From contig CAYVRT010000002.1 of assembly GCA_964453115.1 (NCBI GenBank), positions 124,001-188,000 on the forward strand: 64,000 nucleotides of DNA. Direction: 5' to 3'. Positions 36,020 through 45,752 of this stretch are shown here, in pieces. The notes beneath the pieces were generated by a model. It searched no databases. It was not told the origin of the DNA and was given only the letters and a program-made list of their open reading frames with translations. This DNA is from JAIWNK01 sp964453115 (lineage in GTDB: Bacteria > Chloroflexota > Anaerolineae > Anaerolineales > Anaerolineaceae). The position numbers and the translations under genes were made by a program. The stretch's first letter is position 1; each line of letters opens with the position of its first letter.

Positions 36020-37390
36020 TTATTCATCGGCACCTCGCCACCCATTGTTAGCAATCACCCGCCGATACCAATGACCACTTTCCTTGATAATTCGTCGCTG
36101 AGTAACAAAATCCACCCATATTAGCCCAAACCGCTGAGAATAACCCTTTGTCCACTCAAAATTATCCAGCAACGACCAGACAAAATATCCACCCAACGGC
36201 ACACCATCTTCCACGGCCTGCTCCGCTGCCTGTACATGTTGTTTTAAATAATTTACCCTGCGCCAATCCAAAACGTTTCCATTCTCATCCGGCCCGTCGC
36301 CGTAACTAGCGCCGTTCTCCATTACATACATACGTTTGGGGCCATATTCACGATGCAAGCGCCCCAACAACCTTGAAAGCCCCATCGGGAACACTTCCCA
36401 GCCCATCTCGGTCATCTGCTCTGACCCAGGCGGAGCCAGACGCGGAAAACGCTCATCCTCCTCCTCGTCTGAACGCACAACGTGCCGACTATAGTAATTA
36501 ATGCCTAAAAAGTCCATCTCCCCACCAATTATTTCCATATCGCCTGGCAACACAAAATCTTGCACCCCGGCTGGCGAAAGTCCGCCGCGCGACCGGGCCA
36601 CTTCAATCCCCTCCGCCGGATAACCATACCCAAACAATGGATCCAAGAACCAACGATTATACAAGGCATCTGCTTTCTGCCAGGCAAGCCAATCTGCCGG
36701 GCTATGTGAGGCTGGCTCTCCATCTACCGGGTTCAACACCACGCCCACTTCAGCATTCGGTGCATTGGCGCGCAAGACCGGCAAAGCTGATCCATGCGCC
36801 AATAGCAAGCCATGCGCTGCCTTCAAAGCCATGTGCAAATCACTCAAGCCAGGCGCATGAACGCCCATCTCATAGCTCAAAAAGCTTGCACACCAGGGCT
36901 CATTCAATGTAGCCCATGAACGCACCCTATCACCCAGGCAACGACTGATAACATCTGCATATTCAACAAATGCAAATACCGTCTCACGGTTTAACCAGCC
37001 TCCCGCATCCTGCAAGACCTGAGGCAGATCCCAATGATAGAGAGTCGCATAAGGTTGAATTCCTTTTTCCAAAAGCTCATCCACCAAACGGCTGTAAAAG
37101 TCCAAACCAGCCTGCAACACGCGCCCGCGCCCATCCGGCAAAATACGCGGCCAAGCTATTGAAAACCGATATGCTTGCAACCCCAAATCTGCCATCAAAT
37201 CCACATCTTCACGCCAGCGATGGTAGTGATCACAAGCCACATCTCCCGTCTCACCTGTCTCAATTTTTCCTGGCGTATGCGAAAAACGATCCCAAATCGA
37301 TTCGCCGCGCCCGTCAACCTGCCAGGCACCCTCAACCTGATAAGCTGATGTTGCTGCCCCCCACACAAAATTTTTTGGGAAACCGCTCAT
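36020..37390 (-). CDS. Family GH1 beta-glucosidase
   Basis: 456 residues, the usual GH1 length, no signal peptide, so cytoplasmic. N-terminal FVWGAATSAYQVEGAW, acid/base Glu164 in TLNEPW, nucleophile Glu358 in YVMENGASYGDGP (usual form TENG), aglycone/glycone residues in WSLLDNFEWTKGYSQRFGL. It would hydrolyse cellobiose or other beta-glucosides brought in by the ABC importer upstream. Last gene of the operon, 2 bases after the preceding stop. Confidence 0.93.
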   Translation of the reverse strand: MSGFPKNFVWGAATSAYQVEGAWQVDGRGESIWDRFSHTPGKIETGETGDVACDHYHRWREDVDLMADLGLQAYRFSIAWPRILPDGRGRVLQAGLDFYSRLVDELLEKGIQPYATLYHWDLPQVLQDAGGWLNRETVFAFVEYADVISRCLGDRVRSWATLNEPWCASFLSYEMGVHAPGLSDLHMALKAAHGLLLAHGSALPVLRANAPNAEVGVVLNPVDGEPASHSPADWLAWQKADALYNRWFLDPLFGYGYPAEGIEVARSRGGLSPAGVQDFVLPGDMEIIGGEMDFLGINYYSRHVVRSDEEEDERFPRLAPPGSEQMTEMGWEVFPMGLSRLLGRLHREYGPKRMYVMENGASYGDGPDENGNVLDWRRVNYLKQHVQAAEQAVEDGVPLGGYFVWSLLDNFEWTKGYSQRFGLIWVDFVTQRRIIKESGHWYRRVIANNGWRGADE

Positions 37391-37392
37391 CT

Positions 37393-38250
37393 CTACTCAT
37401 CCCTTCCAGAAAGCCAGACCAACAGTTCGGACTCGTCCTGCACCGCAGACTGCGACAGACTCCAAACCTCCGTGTGTTCCACAAAATCATCGGGCTGTAC
37501 ACACTGAAACCGCCCCTGTGTTTCAAGTTCAACAAAGCGGTCATTACAATACACTTCCACATTGGCTCCCCAATCCACATACTCCGTCGCCGGCTCAACG
37601 CAAAAACGCTTCTCAAACCACAGTCCATCCAGCCAGTACCCAACCCATCCCAAAGAATTATACTGCCCAATCTTCAACGGGCTAAAACCTGGCTTTACCC
37701 AAATCCGCCAAAAATCTTTTCCCAAACTCAATCGCTCATCGGATATTTCTGTGTAAGGCCAAAGCACCAATGCTCGATTTGGCAGCAAGTCCTCATTTAA
37801 GGGTGGCTGCGGCAACAAAACCACGCCACCAGGCTGCAACTGTGTAATTGCCCAGGGGGCAAGTTCAACTGCCCATGCACCCTTATTAAATAGCCGATGT
37901 GTAACTTCCACTTGCGCCTTGCCCGGCAATAAACGGATCTCCATTTCCTTGCGAATCCCGGTCGGCATCTCAACCGCCTGTCCAAGTCGAACCCACTGCT
38001 CTCCCAATCGCTCAACAAACACCTCTTCGGCTTCTGGGAAATCACTGCGATTAGCCCGCTCTGGCGCGTGCCACAGCCGATGCCCACCCAACAGTCTGAA
38101 CAAACCATGTTTCGTTTCCCACCCCAGATCCGGCAAGCGAATAAAAAGATTCCGCCCATCCTCCAACAAGCGCACTCCCATCACTCGCAAGCCACCCTGA
38201 ACCAGATACTCAACCTCAAGAATACCATTGGATAATACATCTGTCTGCAT
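37393..38250 (-). CDS. DUF4380-like protein in sugar operon
   Basis: 285 residues without signal peptide. Beta-rich, with NLFIRLPDLGWETKHGLFRLLGGHRLWHAPE near the N-terminus and a central VEVTHRLFNKGAWAVELAPWAITQL, resembling the galactose-mutarotase-like fold of DUF4380. Possibly an aldose epimerase helping anomer interconversion of cellobiose or glucose-1-phosphate products, but this is inference from fold and context. Separated by 66 bases from the GH94 gene upstream and 2 bases from the GH1 gene downstream. Confidence 0.7.
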   Translation of the reverse strand: MQTDVLSNGILEVEYLVQGGLRVMGVRLLEDGRNLFIRLPDLGWETKHGLFRLLGGHRLWHAPERANRSDFPEAEEVFVERLGEQWVRLGQAVEMPTGIRKEMEIRLLPGKAQVEVTHRLFNKGAWAVELAPWAITQLQPGGVVLLPQPPLNEDLLPNRALVLWPYTEISDERLSLGKDFWRIWVKPGFSPLKIGQYNSLGWVGYWLDGLWFEKRFCVEPATEYVDWGANVEVYCNDRFVELETQGRFQCVQPDDFVEHTEVWSLSQSAVQDESELLVWLSGRDE

Positions 38251-38316
38251 TCAATTCTCTCCCAAAACAATATCTCAGTGACGTGCCAGGCGCATCATCA
38301 AAACATCTACCATCCA

Positions 38317-40731
38317 TTATCCCATCCAAACATCCACTTGGTGTTCAGCATCATCCGAAAAAACAGGCAAAACCATGCCACTCACCATTTCACCATCCAC
38401 CAAAACCTGAACCACCCCACGACAAACATGTTGTAAATTCCGAACCCGAATCTGATATCGAGTTCCGCGGAAGGTCCGCCACACCTCAAACCCATCCCAA
38501 TCTGCTGGAATGCAAGGGTCTACCAGCAACCCCGCATACATTGGACGGACTCCCAAAATGTATTGTGTTGCCGCCTGATACGCCCACGAAGCCGTGCCTG
38601 AAAGCCAGCTGTTGCGTCCCAACCCAAATTGAGGATGTTCATCACCCAAGATGTTTTGCGGATATACATACGGCTCACTTTCAAACCTTTCTATTGTATC
38701 ATTTTTTGCCGCAGGGTTAATTTGTCGGTAATATTGATAAGCTCGCTCTCCATTTCCAATCATTGTCTCCGCAATCATCAACCAGGGGTTAACGTGCAAG
38801 AAAATACACCCATTCTCTTTTGCTCCCGGCGGATATGTTGTAATCCCACCCTGATGTGGGTCAAATCCATTAAAACCAGGAGTGCTGAGCTTAATCCCAT
38901 GTCGAGTATTCAAGCGTTGATACACTGCCTGAAGCGCCTGTCGAGCACGCTCACCAGTTGCAAACCCAGCCATCACCGGCCATGCCTGCCCATACGCATA
39001 AATCTGCCCAGCACGATTCTTTCTAGAGCCCAAAGGATTACCATCTGTGTCAAAATAACTGACATACCATTCCCCATCCCAGGCAACCTTGTTCACCCGT
39101 TCACACATTTCCATGTAATCCTGACGATACACCTGGGCGAACTGCTCTTCCCCCAAAAATTCGCTCAATTCAATCATCTCCAACAAGGCTCGGCCATACA
39201 ATGCCGCCGCCAGCACCGATTCCGAGCCAGTCGGTAAATTGATCGTGTCATTCCAATCTGCAAACCCCAAATGCGGCAGCCCATGTTGTCCAATATCCTG
39301 ATGGCTAAAAGCTACAGCCCGCTGCAAATGTTCCCACACCGATCCTTTCTCCACAGGGTGCAACGGGTCTTTTTCGTAATAATACCCCACCTCTTCCCGT
39401 AAGAACTCCCAATCCGCAGTTTCTTTCAAATATGCACAAACCGTCTGAATAATCCACAAATGATCATCACAATAGTAATGTGGTCGGTCTTCCCGCTCCA
39501 AAGAATCTCCTGCACTGGCAATCATCGAAAGCGGATTGAACTGATGCATAGCCGAACCATCTGCCAATTGCACCCCCAACAACTGCCGAATAAATGGTTT
39601 TGCAGACCGTCCCTCCATAGCCAAAACAGCCAAAACATCCTGCGAACTATCGCGAAAGCCAATACCGCGCGTCCCCAGACCTACTTGATAAAGCGACAAG
39701 TACCGAGACCAATTACGCGTAATGGCACATTGATGCGGATTATGAATATTGAGCATACTATTCATAGCCACATCTGGCGTCTTAACCTGCAAAATAGAGA
39801 GCCTTTCTTCCCAGAAAGCAGCCAATTCCTGCAAAGCAGCATCCACTTCCGCATCCCTGCGCCAGCGGTCAATTGACCCCTGAGCATTTTTCAGGCAATC
39901 CACTTGTCCCAACTGCACAATCAAACGCCGTTCCTGACCCACCTCCAACCGCCCCATCTCGTGCAATAACGCGCCAATATTATCGCCGCGTTGTGCCTCA
40001 TAATTCCCCAATTGCCTCAACAACAACGCCAATGGACGCGCCCACGTCCCATATTCATGATCGCCCAAAAATTGCGAACGATCCGTTTCATAAGATTGCA
40101 CAGGCTGATTTGAAGTAAAGTAATTCACCTGACGATCACGCAACATAAATGGATACTGCAACAAAACCAGTCGCCTTTCCGCCTGCTTAACAGCCCGGCT
40201 CTGCATCGTCTGTGGCACCCAATCAGCATTGGTGAATTGCTTGAGAGCATCTGGATGGGTATATTCTACGACCGGGATCAAGTCTAAATCCATCGCCTCA
40301 TTGCTGATATTTTTAACTCGAATATCACGCAGTTCACATGCCTCCCCCAGCGGCACAAAAATTGTCACGTCAGCTTGCACCCCATGCATCTGCGAAACAA
40401 TGCGCGTATAACCCAGCCCCACCCGACATTCATATTGTTCAAATGCGCTCAATGTCGGTGTATAAAACGGCGAAAAAACCACCCAATCCTCACCACGACG
40501 AATGCGCACATACAGCGTTTCGCCACGAAAATCAGAAGCAGGCAATTGCGAGATGTAGCGCGTAATCCGATTTAAACTTGGATCATTGCGGCAAATCAAC
40601 GCCCCGCCCGTTTGATCCACAAATCCGCCAAATGCTAATGAGCCAATATAATTGATCCACTTGACAGGTGTTTTCGGATTGGTAATAACATATTCCCGGT
40701 GTTCATCATCAAAAAAACCATAACTGGTCAT
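38317..40731 (-). CDS. GH94 disaccharide phosphorylase, acceptor specificity unknown
   Basis: 804 residues from ATG 40731 (MTSYGFFDDEHREYVITNP). Full-length GH94: N-terminal beta-sandwich, (alpha/alpha)6 barrel with the catalytic motif DWND at 492-495 (FADWNDTINLPTGS), HVNPWLMIAETMIGNGERAYQYYRQINP and RNSWLSGTASWAY. It is clearly divergent from the neighbouring cellobiose phosphorylase (no YRYNNVP or CLNL signatures), so probably uses another beta-glucoside such as laminaribiose or cellobionate. AAGGAGGA, overlapping the upstream stop, lies 8 bases before the ATG. The long N-terminal extension of the open frame is inside the neighbour and is rejected. Confidence 0.85.
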   Translation of the reverse strand: MTSYGFFDDEHREYVITNPKTPVKWINYIGSLAFGGFVDQTGGALICRNDPSLNRITRYISQLPASDFRGETLYVRIRRGEDWVVFSPFYTPTLSAFEQYECRVGLGYTRIVSQMHGVQADVTIFVPLGEACELRDIRVKNISNEAMDLDLIPVVEYTHPDALKQFTNADWVPQTMQSRAVKQAERRLVLLQYPFMLRDRQVNYFTSNQPVQSYETDRSQFLGDHEYGTWARPLALLLRQLGNYEAQRGDNIGALLHEMGRLEVGQERRLIVQLGQVDCLKNAQGSIDRWRRDAEVDAALQELAAFWEERLSILQVKTPDVAMNSMLNIHNPHQCAITRNWSRYLSLYQVGLGTRGIGFRDSSQDVLAVLAMEGRSAKPFIRQLLGVQLADGSAMHQFNPLSMIASAGDSLEREDRPHYYCDDHLWIIQTVCAYLKETADWEFLREEVGYYYEKDPLHPVEKGSVWEHLQRAVAFSHQDIGQHGLPHLGFADWNDTINLPTGSESVLAAALYGRALLEMIELSEFLGEEQFAQVYRQDYMEMCERVNKVAWDGEWYVSYFDTDGNPLGSRKNRAGQIYAYGQAWPVMAGFATGERARQALQAVYQRLNTRHGIKLSTPGFNGFDPHQGGITTYPPGAKENGCIFLHVNPWLMIAETMIGNGERAYQYYRQINPAAKNDTIERFESEPYVYPQNILGDEHPQFGLGRNSWLSGTASWAYQAATQYILGVRPMYAGLLVDPCIPADWDGFEVWRTFRGTRYQIRVRNLQHVCRGVVQVLVDGEMVSGMVLPVFSDDAEHQVDVWMG

Positions 40732-40735
40732 GACC

Positions 40736-43192
40736 TTATTCCTCCTTGCCTCCAAGCCAAACTTCAACTTGCACCCGATCCACACCAACAGACGGCAATG
40801 GCAGCCGCCGCCCCTCCACTTCCTGTCCATCCATCCACAGTCGAACGCGATTCCCTGCCCCCTTACGCTGAATGCTAATTTCATACCTCACACCACGATA
40901 CAGGCGCTCCGCCCGAAATCCATCCCAATCCATCGGCAGCACGGGATCTATTTCCAGCCCATCAAACCCGGCCCGCACACCTAAAATCCACTGCGTAATT
41001 GCCACATAATTCCAGGCTGCCGTACCTGTCAACCAGGAATTTTTCGCCTCGCCGTGTGTTGGTGCATCTCGCCCTGCAATCATTTGTGAATAACAATATG
41101 GCTCGCAGCGATGCACTTCACTCATCTGCTCCCGCACCGAAGGATTGATGCGCAAATAATAATCCAACGCCTTTTCACCATTTCCGGTTTTAGCCTCAGC
41201 AATCATCACCCAGGGATTGTTGTGGCAAAAAACACCCGCATTCTCTTTATAACCCGGCGGATAAGAAGAAATCTCGCCCAGCTGCAAATAATAATGAGTA
41301 TAAGCCGGCTGCAGCAACACAACCCCATGCTCTGTAGCCAAATACCGTCCAACCGAGTCCAAGGCCTGGCGCGCCTTACCATCTTCCAGACCTACCCCAG
41401 CCATTACACACATCCCCTGTGGCTCAACAAAAATCTTGCCTTCTTCACAACTTACAGAACCAACTTTCTCACCAAAAGCGTCATAAGCCCTCAAAAACCA
41501 ATCCCCATCCCATCCAAAAGCTTCAATCGCAGCCTTCATCTGGCCCATTACAGACCGGTATTGCGCCACCTCATCAACACGTCCCAAACGCAGAGCAATC
41601 TCTGACAATTCCTGAGCAACCAGAACAAATAGACCGGCAATAAACACCGATTCAGCCACCACACCTTCCCGATTGGTCGTCGTCTGGAAAGATTGTCCAG
41701 GCTGATCCGAAAAACAATTTAAATTCAGACAATCGTTCCAATCTGCTCGGCCAATTAAAGGCAACCCATGCGGCCCAAGTCGCTCCAGCGTATATTCCAA
41801 GCTGCGCCTTAAATGCTCATATAATGGCATCTCACTCCCCGCCCGATTATCAAATGGCACGGGTACATCGCAAATCCCCCAATCCCCTGTCTCACGCAAA
41901 TAAGCCCCAGCAGCAAGAATCAACCACAATGGATCATCATTAAAACTGCCCCCAATATCATGATTTCCGCGCTTGGTCAAAGGTTGATATTGATGATACG
42001 CCCCGCCATTCTCCAATTGAGTGGCAGCGATGTCCAACAATCGCTCACGCGCTCGTTGAGGCGAAAGTTGCACAAAAGCCAACAAATCCTGGTTTGAATC
42101 GCGAAACCCCAAGCCACGCCCAATCCCCGTCTCATATCCTGAGGCAGAGCGCGAGATATTGAATGTCACCATACACTGATACACATTCCAAATGTTCACC
42201 ATTCTATCCACATGATGATTGGGGGTCTGTACCTGCATCCTACTCAAAAGTTCGTCCCACCAGCGCTGTAATGCTTTGAAAGCCTCATCCACCACTTGCT
42301 CATTTCGATATTTTTCAATCAATGGCAACACATATTGGCGATTTAACTGCTGTGAAAACGGTGGATCAAATTTTTCCTCAACCGGATTTTCAAAATATCC
42401 CAACACAAACCGAACTCGTTTTCTCTCCCCAACAGCCATTGTCAAGTTCACCTGCTCCACAGCAACCGGCGCCCAACCATGTGCCAGCGAATTTGCGCAC
42501 ATTCCTCGCTCTACCGCCAAAGGGTTCTCCCATCCCCGATAAGCCCCCAAAAAATCTTCGCGCTGCGTATCAAACCCAGTCAATGGATCCGAACAAGCAA
42601 AATAAGCAAAATGATTGCGTCGCTCACGATACTCCGTCTTATGATAAATGACATCATCCACAACTTCAACTTCGCCTGTACTGTAATTGCGCTGATAATT
42701 GGTCACATCATCCCATGCATCCCACAAACAAAACTCAACCGCTCCAAAGATAGAAATTTCTGCCGGCTCTTGTCGCTGATTAACAATCTCCACATCCCAA
42801 ATTTCCAAATTTTCGCCCAAAGGCACAAAGTACAAAGTCTCAGCCCGAATTCCACAATAGGTAGATCCAATCCGGCTATACCCAAGCCCATGCCGGCAGC
42901 GGTACTCTTCCACCGCATGGCGGGTTGGTTGCCAAGAAGGTGACCAAAACTTTCCATTCTGTCTATCACACAAATAGATATACCGACCGCCACAATCAAC
43001 CGGCACATTGTTATAGCGATAACGGGTTAAGCGGCGCAAACGTGCATCCCGATAAAAAGAATAGCCACCCCCAGTATTTGAAAGCAACCCAAAATACGCC
43101 TCGCAGCCCAAATAATTCATCCATGGCAAAGGTGTATCAGGACGTTCAATCACATACTCTTTTCGAACATCATCAAAATACCCGTACTGCAT
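40736..43192 (-). CDS. cbpA: Cellobiose phosphorylase (GH94)
   Basis: 818 residues from ATG 43192 (MQYGYFDDVRKEYVIERPDTPLPWMNYLG). Splits cellobiose with phosphate into glucose-1-phosphate and glucose in the cytoplasm. Matches clostridial cellobiose phosphorylases along its length: RLRRLTRYRYNNVPVDCGGRYIY, ECRHGLGY-type segment, FCLWDAWDDVTNYQRNYSTGEVE, HKTEYRERRNHFA, catalytic DWND at 484-487 in GRADWNDCLNLNCFS, and TGTAAWNYVAITQWILG. AAGGAG lies 8 bases before the ATG; the in-frame GTG at 43201 overlaps it. Cotranscribed with transporter and GH1 genes. Confidence 0.92.
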   Translation of the reverse strand: MQYGYFDDVRKEYVIERPDTPLPWMNYLGCEAYFGLLSNTGGGYSFYRDARLRRLTRYRYNNVPVDCGGRYIYLCDRQNGKFWSPSWQPTRHAVEEYRCRHGLGYSRIGSTYCGIRAETLYFVPLGENLEIWDVEIVNQRQEPAEISIFGAVEFCLWDAWDDVTNYQRNYSTGEVEVVDDVIYHKTEYRERRNHFAYFACSDPLTGFDTQREDFLGAYRGWENPLAVERGMCANSLAHGWAPVAVEQVNLTMAVGERKRVRFVLGYFENPVEEKFDPPFSQQLNRQYVLPLIEKYRNEQVVDEAFKALQRWWDELLSRMQVQTPNHHVDRMVNIWNVYQCMVTFNISRSASGYETGIGRGLGFRDSNQDLLAFVQLSPQRARERLLDIAATQLENGGAYHQYQPLTKRGNHDIGGSFNDDPLWLILAAGAYLRETGDWGICDVPVPFDNRAGSEMPLYEHLRRSLEYTLERLGPHGLPLIGRADWNDCLNLNCFSDQPGQSFQTTTNREGVVAESVFIAGLFVLVAQELSEIALRLGRVDEVAQYRSVMGQMKAAIEAFGWDGDWFLRAYDAFGEKVGSVSCEEGKIFVEPQGMCVMAGVGLEDGKARQALDSVGRYLATEHGVVLLQPAYTHYYLQLGEISSYPPGYKENAGVFCHNNPWVMIAEAKTGNGEKALDYYLRINPSVREQMSEVHRCEPYCYSQMIAGRDAPTHGEAKNSWLTGTAAWNYVAITQWILGVRAGFDGLEIDPVLPMDWDGFRAERLYRGVRYEISIQRKGAGNRVRLWMDGQEVEGRRLPLPSVGVDRVQVEVWLGGKEE

Positions 43193-43218
43193 CTCTATCA
43201 CTCCTTATAACACCAAAA

Positions 43219-44424
43219 TTATCCAGCCCACATATCAAAAGTAAACAAAATCGCCAGAAGCCCTAATAACAAAATACTGATTATGCTCCACGCCCGATCC
43301 ACAACCTCATTCCGCCCCCAACGCGCCAACAACAAATATATCCCTGGCACTACCAACATATATCGTGCCATGCTTTGCGGAACTGCACTGAAAAACGCAA
43401 TACCAATGACGCCCAGGCCAAACCATCCCAAAATAGGATAGCGACGCAACATGGACAGGCTTCCCACCACCCCAATAAGCAGGCTGCCCAACTCAATAGC
43501 ATAATAAACCTTGCCCGGCAAATTATTTGATGCAAACACCCTCAAAGCATTACTCCAAGCTGCAACCGTATCAAGAACAGCCAGAGTTTGCCGCGAGAAA
43601 AACGCCTCCTCCACGGCAAAGAAGCCTTCACCATAGATAGAAAAACGCCACCCCAAAAAGGCCGCAACTGGAATAAGAACCCAAACAGCCCGCATCAATC
43701 CCCCCCGCCAATCACCCGCATGCGCAGCACGCCACTGCCACCAGGCAGCCCCAAACGCCAACAAAAGCGCCACGCCCACCGGACGGGTCCAAATTGCCGC
43801 CATCGAAAGCACTGCCGCCCAGCCCCATCGCTGCCGATTCAACAGCGCCAATGCAGTAAATGCCAGGCCAACAAACACCCCCTCTGTATATACCTGCGCC
43901 AGGAAAAACCCGCTCGGAAACACCAACAAATAAAACACCGCCCGTAGGCCCCCCACCTCACGGCACAAATCATATAAAGCCAAACACCCTGCCAATGTTC
44001 CCAGCAAGGAAACCAATACACCTGCCAATGTTGCAGTAGCAATTGAAGTCAACCCCAAAAGCCCTAAGGGAAACATCACCACACATATCAGGAGCGAATA
44101 AAAGCCCAAAAAAGCATAATTCTGCGAAATCTGCTCCCCATCCGGCGTTGTCACCCGCCGCATTACCGGATCTTCATACCCACCAACCGCAATGGAAAGA
44201 TAATATTCCGAATCCCAGGAAACCTGCTGATTCAAGAACGGCTCCAAAAGGTAGGGCTTGCCATTCTGGCTATTGCGCGCAGTTTCGTTAGCCGTCCAGG
44301 ATAATACAGTATCAGGGCGTTTTAAGGTCACTCGCGCCGCTGCAAGCCCCTGAAACCCCAGAATGACGACAGCCCATACCGCCCAAAGAGCCACAACCGA
44401 ACGCACCCATGACTTTTTCATCAT
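43219..44424 (-). CDS. PIG-V-like multi-spanning mannosyltransferase family protein
   Basis: 401 residues with about ten helices. The first loop has LNQQVSWDSEYYLSIAVGGYED, the WD--YY pattern of PIG-V/COG5542 GT-C enzymes, and SGFFLAQVYTEGVFVGLAFTALALL is the second family signature. In eukaryotes the family adds mannose to GPI; in bacteria its acceptors are unknown. Its position inside the cello-oligosaccharide operon (5 bases after the glycosidase stop, 17-27 before cellobiose phosphorylase) is unexpected. Confidence 0.75.
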   Translation of the reverse strand: MMKKSWVRSVVALWAVWAVVILGFQGLAAARVTLKRPDTVLSWTANETARNSQNGKPYLLEPFLNQQVSWDSEYYLSIAVGGYEDPVMRRVTTPDGEQISQNYAFLGFYSLLICVVMFPLGLLGLTSIATATLAGVLVSLLGTLAGCLALYDLCREVGGLRAVFYLLVFPSGFFLAQVYTEGVFVGLAFTALALLNRQRWGWAAVLSMAAIWTRPVGVALLLAFGAAWWQWRAAHAGDWRGGLMRAVWVLIPVAAFLGWRFSIYGEGFFAVEEAFFSRQTLAVLDTVAAWSNALRVFASNNLPGKVYYAIELGSLLIGVVGSLSMLRRYPILGWFGLGVIGIAFFSAVPQSMARYMLVVPGIYLLLARWGRNEVVDRAWSIISILLLGLLAILFTFDMWAG

Positions 44425-44429
44425 CTTCC

Positions 44430-45752
44430 CTATGGGGCCGGTAATTCATACAATGTCACCGATAATGCCGGCAAAGACAGCATCGTTTCTTCCAAGAGCA
44501 GCACCTCACCAACTGGCTGCGCTGCATGGTCAACATCCAATCGCCACACCTGCGCACTACCACCATTGACCCCATGCAAGCGCAACGGATAGGTCAACTC
44601 TCCCTGTGTCAGGTTAACCACCAGAATGGTCAACGTCCCATCTGAACGCCGAGCAGCGAATACAGAAAGATCTTCTCGGTCAGAAGAAGCATAAACCAAC
44701 CGATCGCCAAAGCGTTGATAGATTCGATAGACAAAATAGATGGGATACGCATCGTACTTATCCATCAATCCATATTCACCCACCAATGCAAATTGAGCCA
44801 CAATGGTTGTCCCCTGCCGGATCATCCGCCCTAACGAATCGGCCCACCAAATTGCATTCGCATGTGAGTCCATGGTTGCAGGGCCGCCACTATTTGAAGC
44901 CCAGCTGGAATTAACCTCTGTCACCCCAACTGGCAAATCGCGCCCCGTCTGTTCCCGCACCAAACGCCGCAACGCCGGAATAACCTCATCCCATTCCCGA
45001 CTACTGTTTAACAACTGCTCAACGCTTGGCGCCTTACCAGCTCCACCTATCGGGAATGGATAGCGGTGTACTACCACAACATCAACCCGATCCCCATTGA
45101 TTTTCAAGAACTCACTCAGCCAATCCCGGCCCTGCTTATCTTTCGGATTGCTTGCCAAATTTGCAGTGAACTGATGTGTATCAGGTCCAACCAACAAAAT
45201 CCCCGGATCAACAGCCTCCATCGCATCCGCAAAAGCCCGCCACTCCTGGTTGTATCGTTCCATATCATAATCCGGATACAGGCTTGGCTCATTGCCAATA
45301 CTCCAATAGCGCACCCCATATCCCTGCACCTGATTGACATACTTCACCAAATCAGCCGCTTTTTCGGGTTCCCCCCCCCGAAGACGAACACTGATGGCAG
45401 GTTCAGCCCCCAGTTCACGACACAATGCAATATATTGATCCACTTGCCATGTATCCAAGTCATTCAGATCACCCCAATTTCCACCCGGATAACGCAAATA
45501 GCTCAGTCTTGCATCTACAGCCAATGGACGCGTATCGAGCGTCACGAACAGCCAGGGGCCATAATTGGTTCCATACACCAATGGGCTTACCTTGCCCAGG
45601 TCCTGCCCCGCATCCACAACCAATGCTCCCGCTTCCGGCGTAACAATTGGCGTAAATGTCGGAAGTGCTTTCGGTATAGCCGGAAGGGTTGTACAACTTG
45701 CTACCAGAAAACACAACAACACCGTTCGTAAAACCCATCGTTGCCGCATCAT
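44430..45752 (-). CDS. Secreted lipoprotein glycoside hydrolase of clan GH-A
   Basis: 440 residues. Lipobox LVASC at residues 16-20 gives a lipid-anchored Cys, so the enzyme faces outside. The TIM-barrel carries LRYPGGNWGD, acid/base Glu in YWSIGNEPSLYPDYD, HRYPFP and nucleophile Glu in GVTEVNSSW; a C-terminal beta domain follows. This pattern recalls families GH44, GH39 and GH51; I cannot decide which. In this operon it would release short beta-glucans for the importer. ATGA overlap with the permease upstream. A C9 run lies at 45371-45379. Confidence 0.82.
   Translation of the reverse strand: MMRQRWVLRTVLLCFLVASCTTLPAIPKALPTFTPIVTPEAGALVVDAGQDLGKVSPLVYGTNYGPWLFVTLDTRPLAVDARLSYLRYPGGNWGDLNDLDTWQVDQYIALCRELGAEPAISVRLRGGEPEKAADLVKYVNQVQGYGVRYWSIGNEPSLYPDYDMERYNQEWRAFADAMEAVDPGILLVGPDTHQFTANLASNPKDKQGRDWLSEFLKINGDRVDVVVVHRYPFPIGGAGKAPSVEQLLNSSREWDEVIPALRRLVREQTGRDLPVGVTEVNSSWASNSGGPATMDSHANAIWWADSLGRMIRQGTTIVAQFALVGEYGLMDKYDAYPIYFVYRIYQRFGDRLVYASSDREDLSVFAARRSDGTLTILVVNLTQGELTYPLRLHGVNGGSAQVWRLDVDHAAQPVGEVLLLEETMLSLPALSVTLYELPAP

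Noticed and set aside
40732..40884. 51-residue N-terminal extension of the second GH94 frame
   Set aside because: It overlaps the end of cellobiose phosphorylase, whereas ATG 40731 has a strong AAGGAGGA and starts at the conserved GH94 N-terminus.
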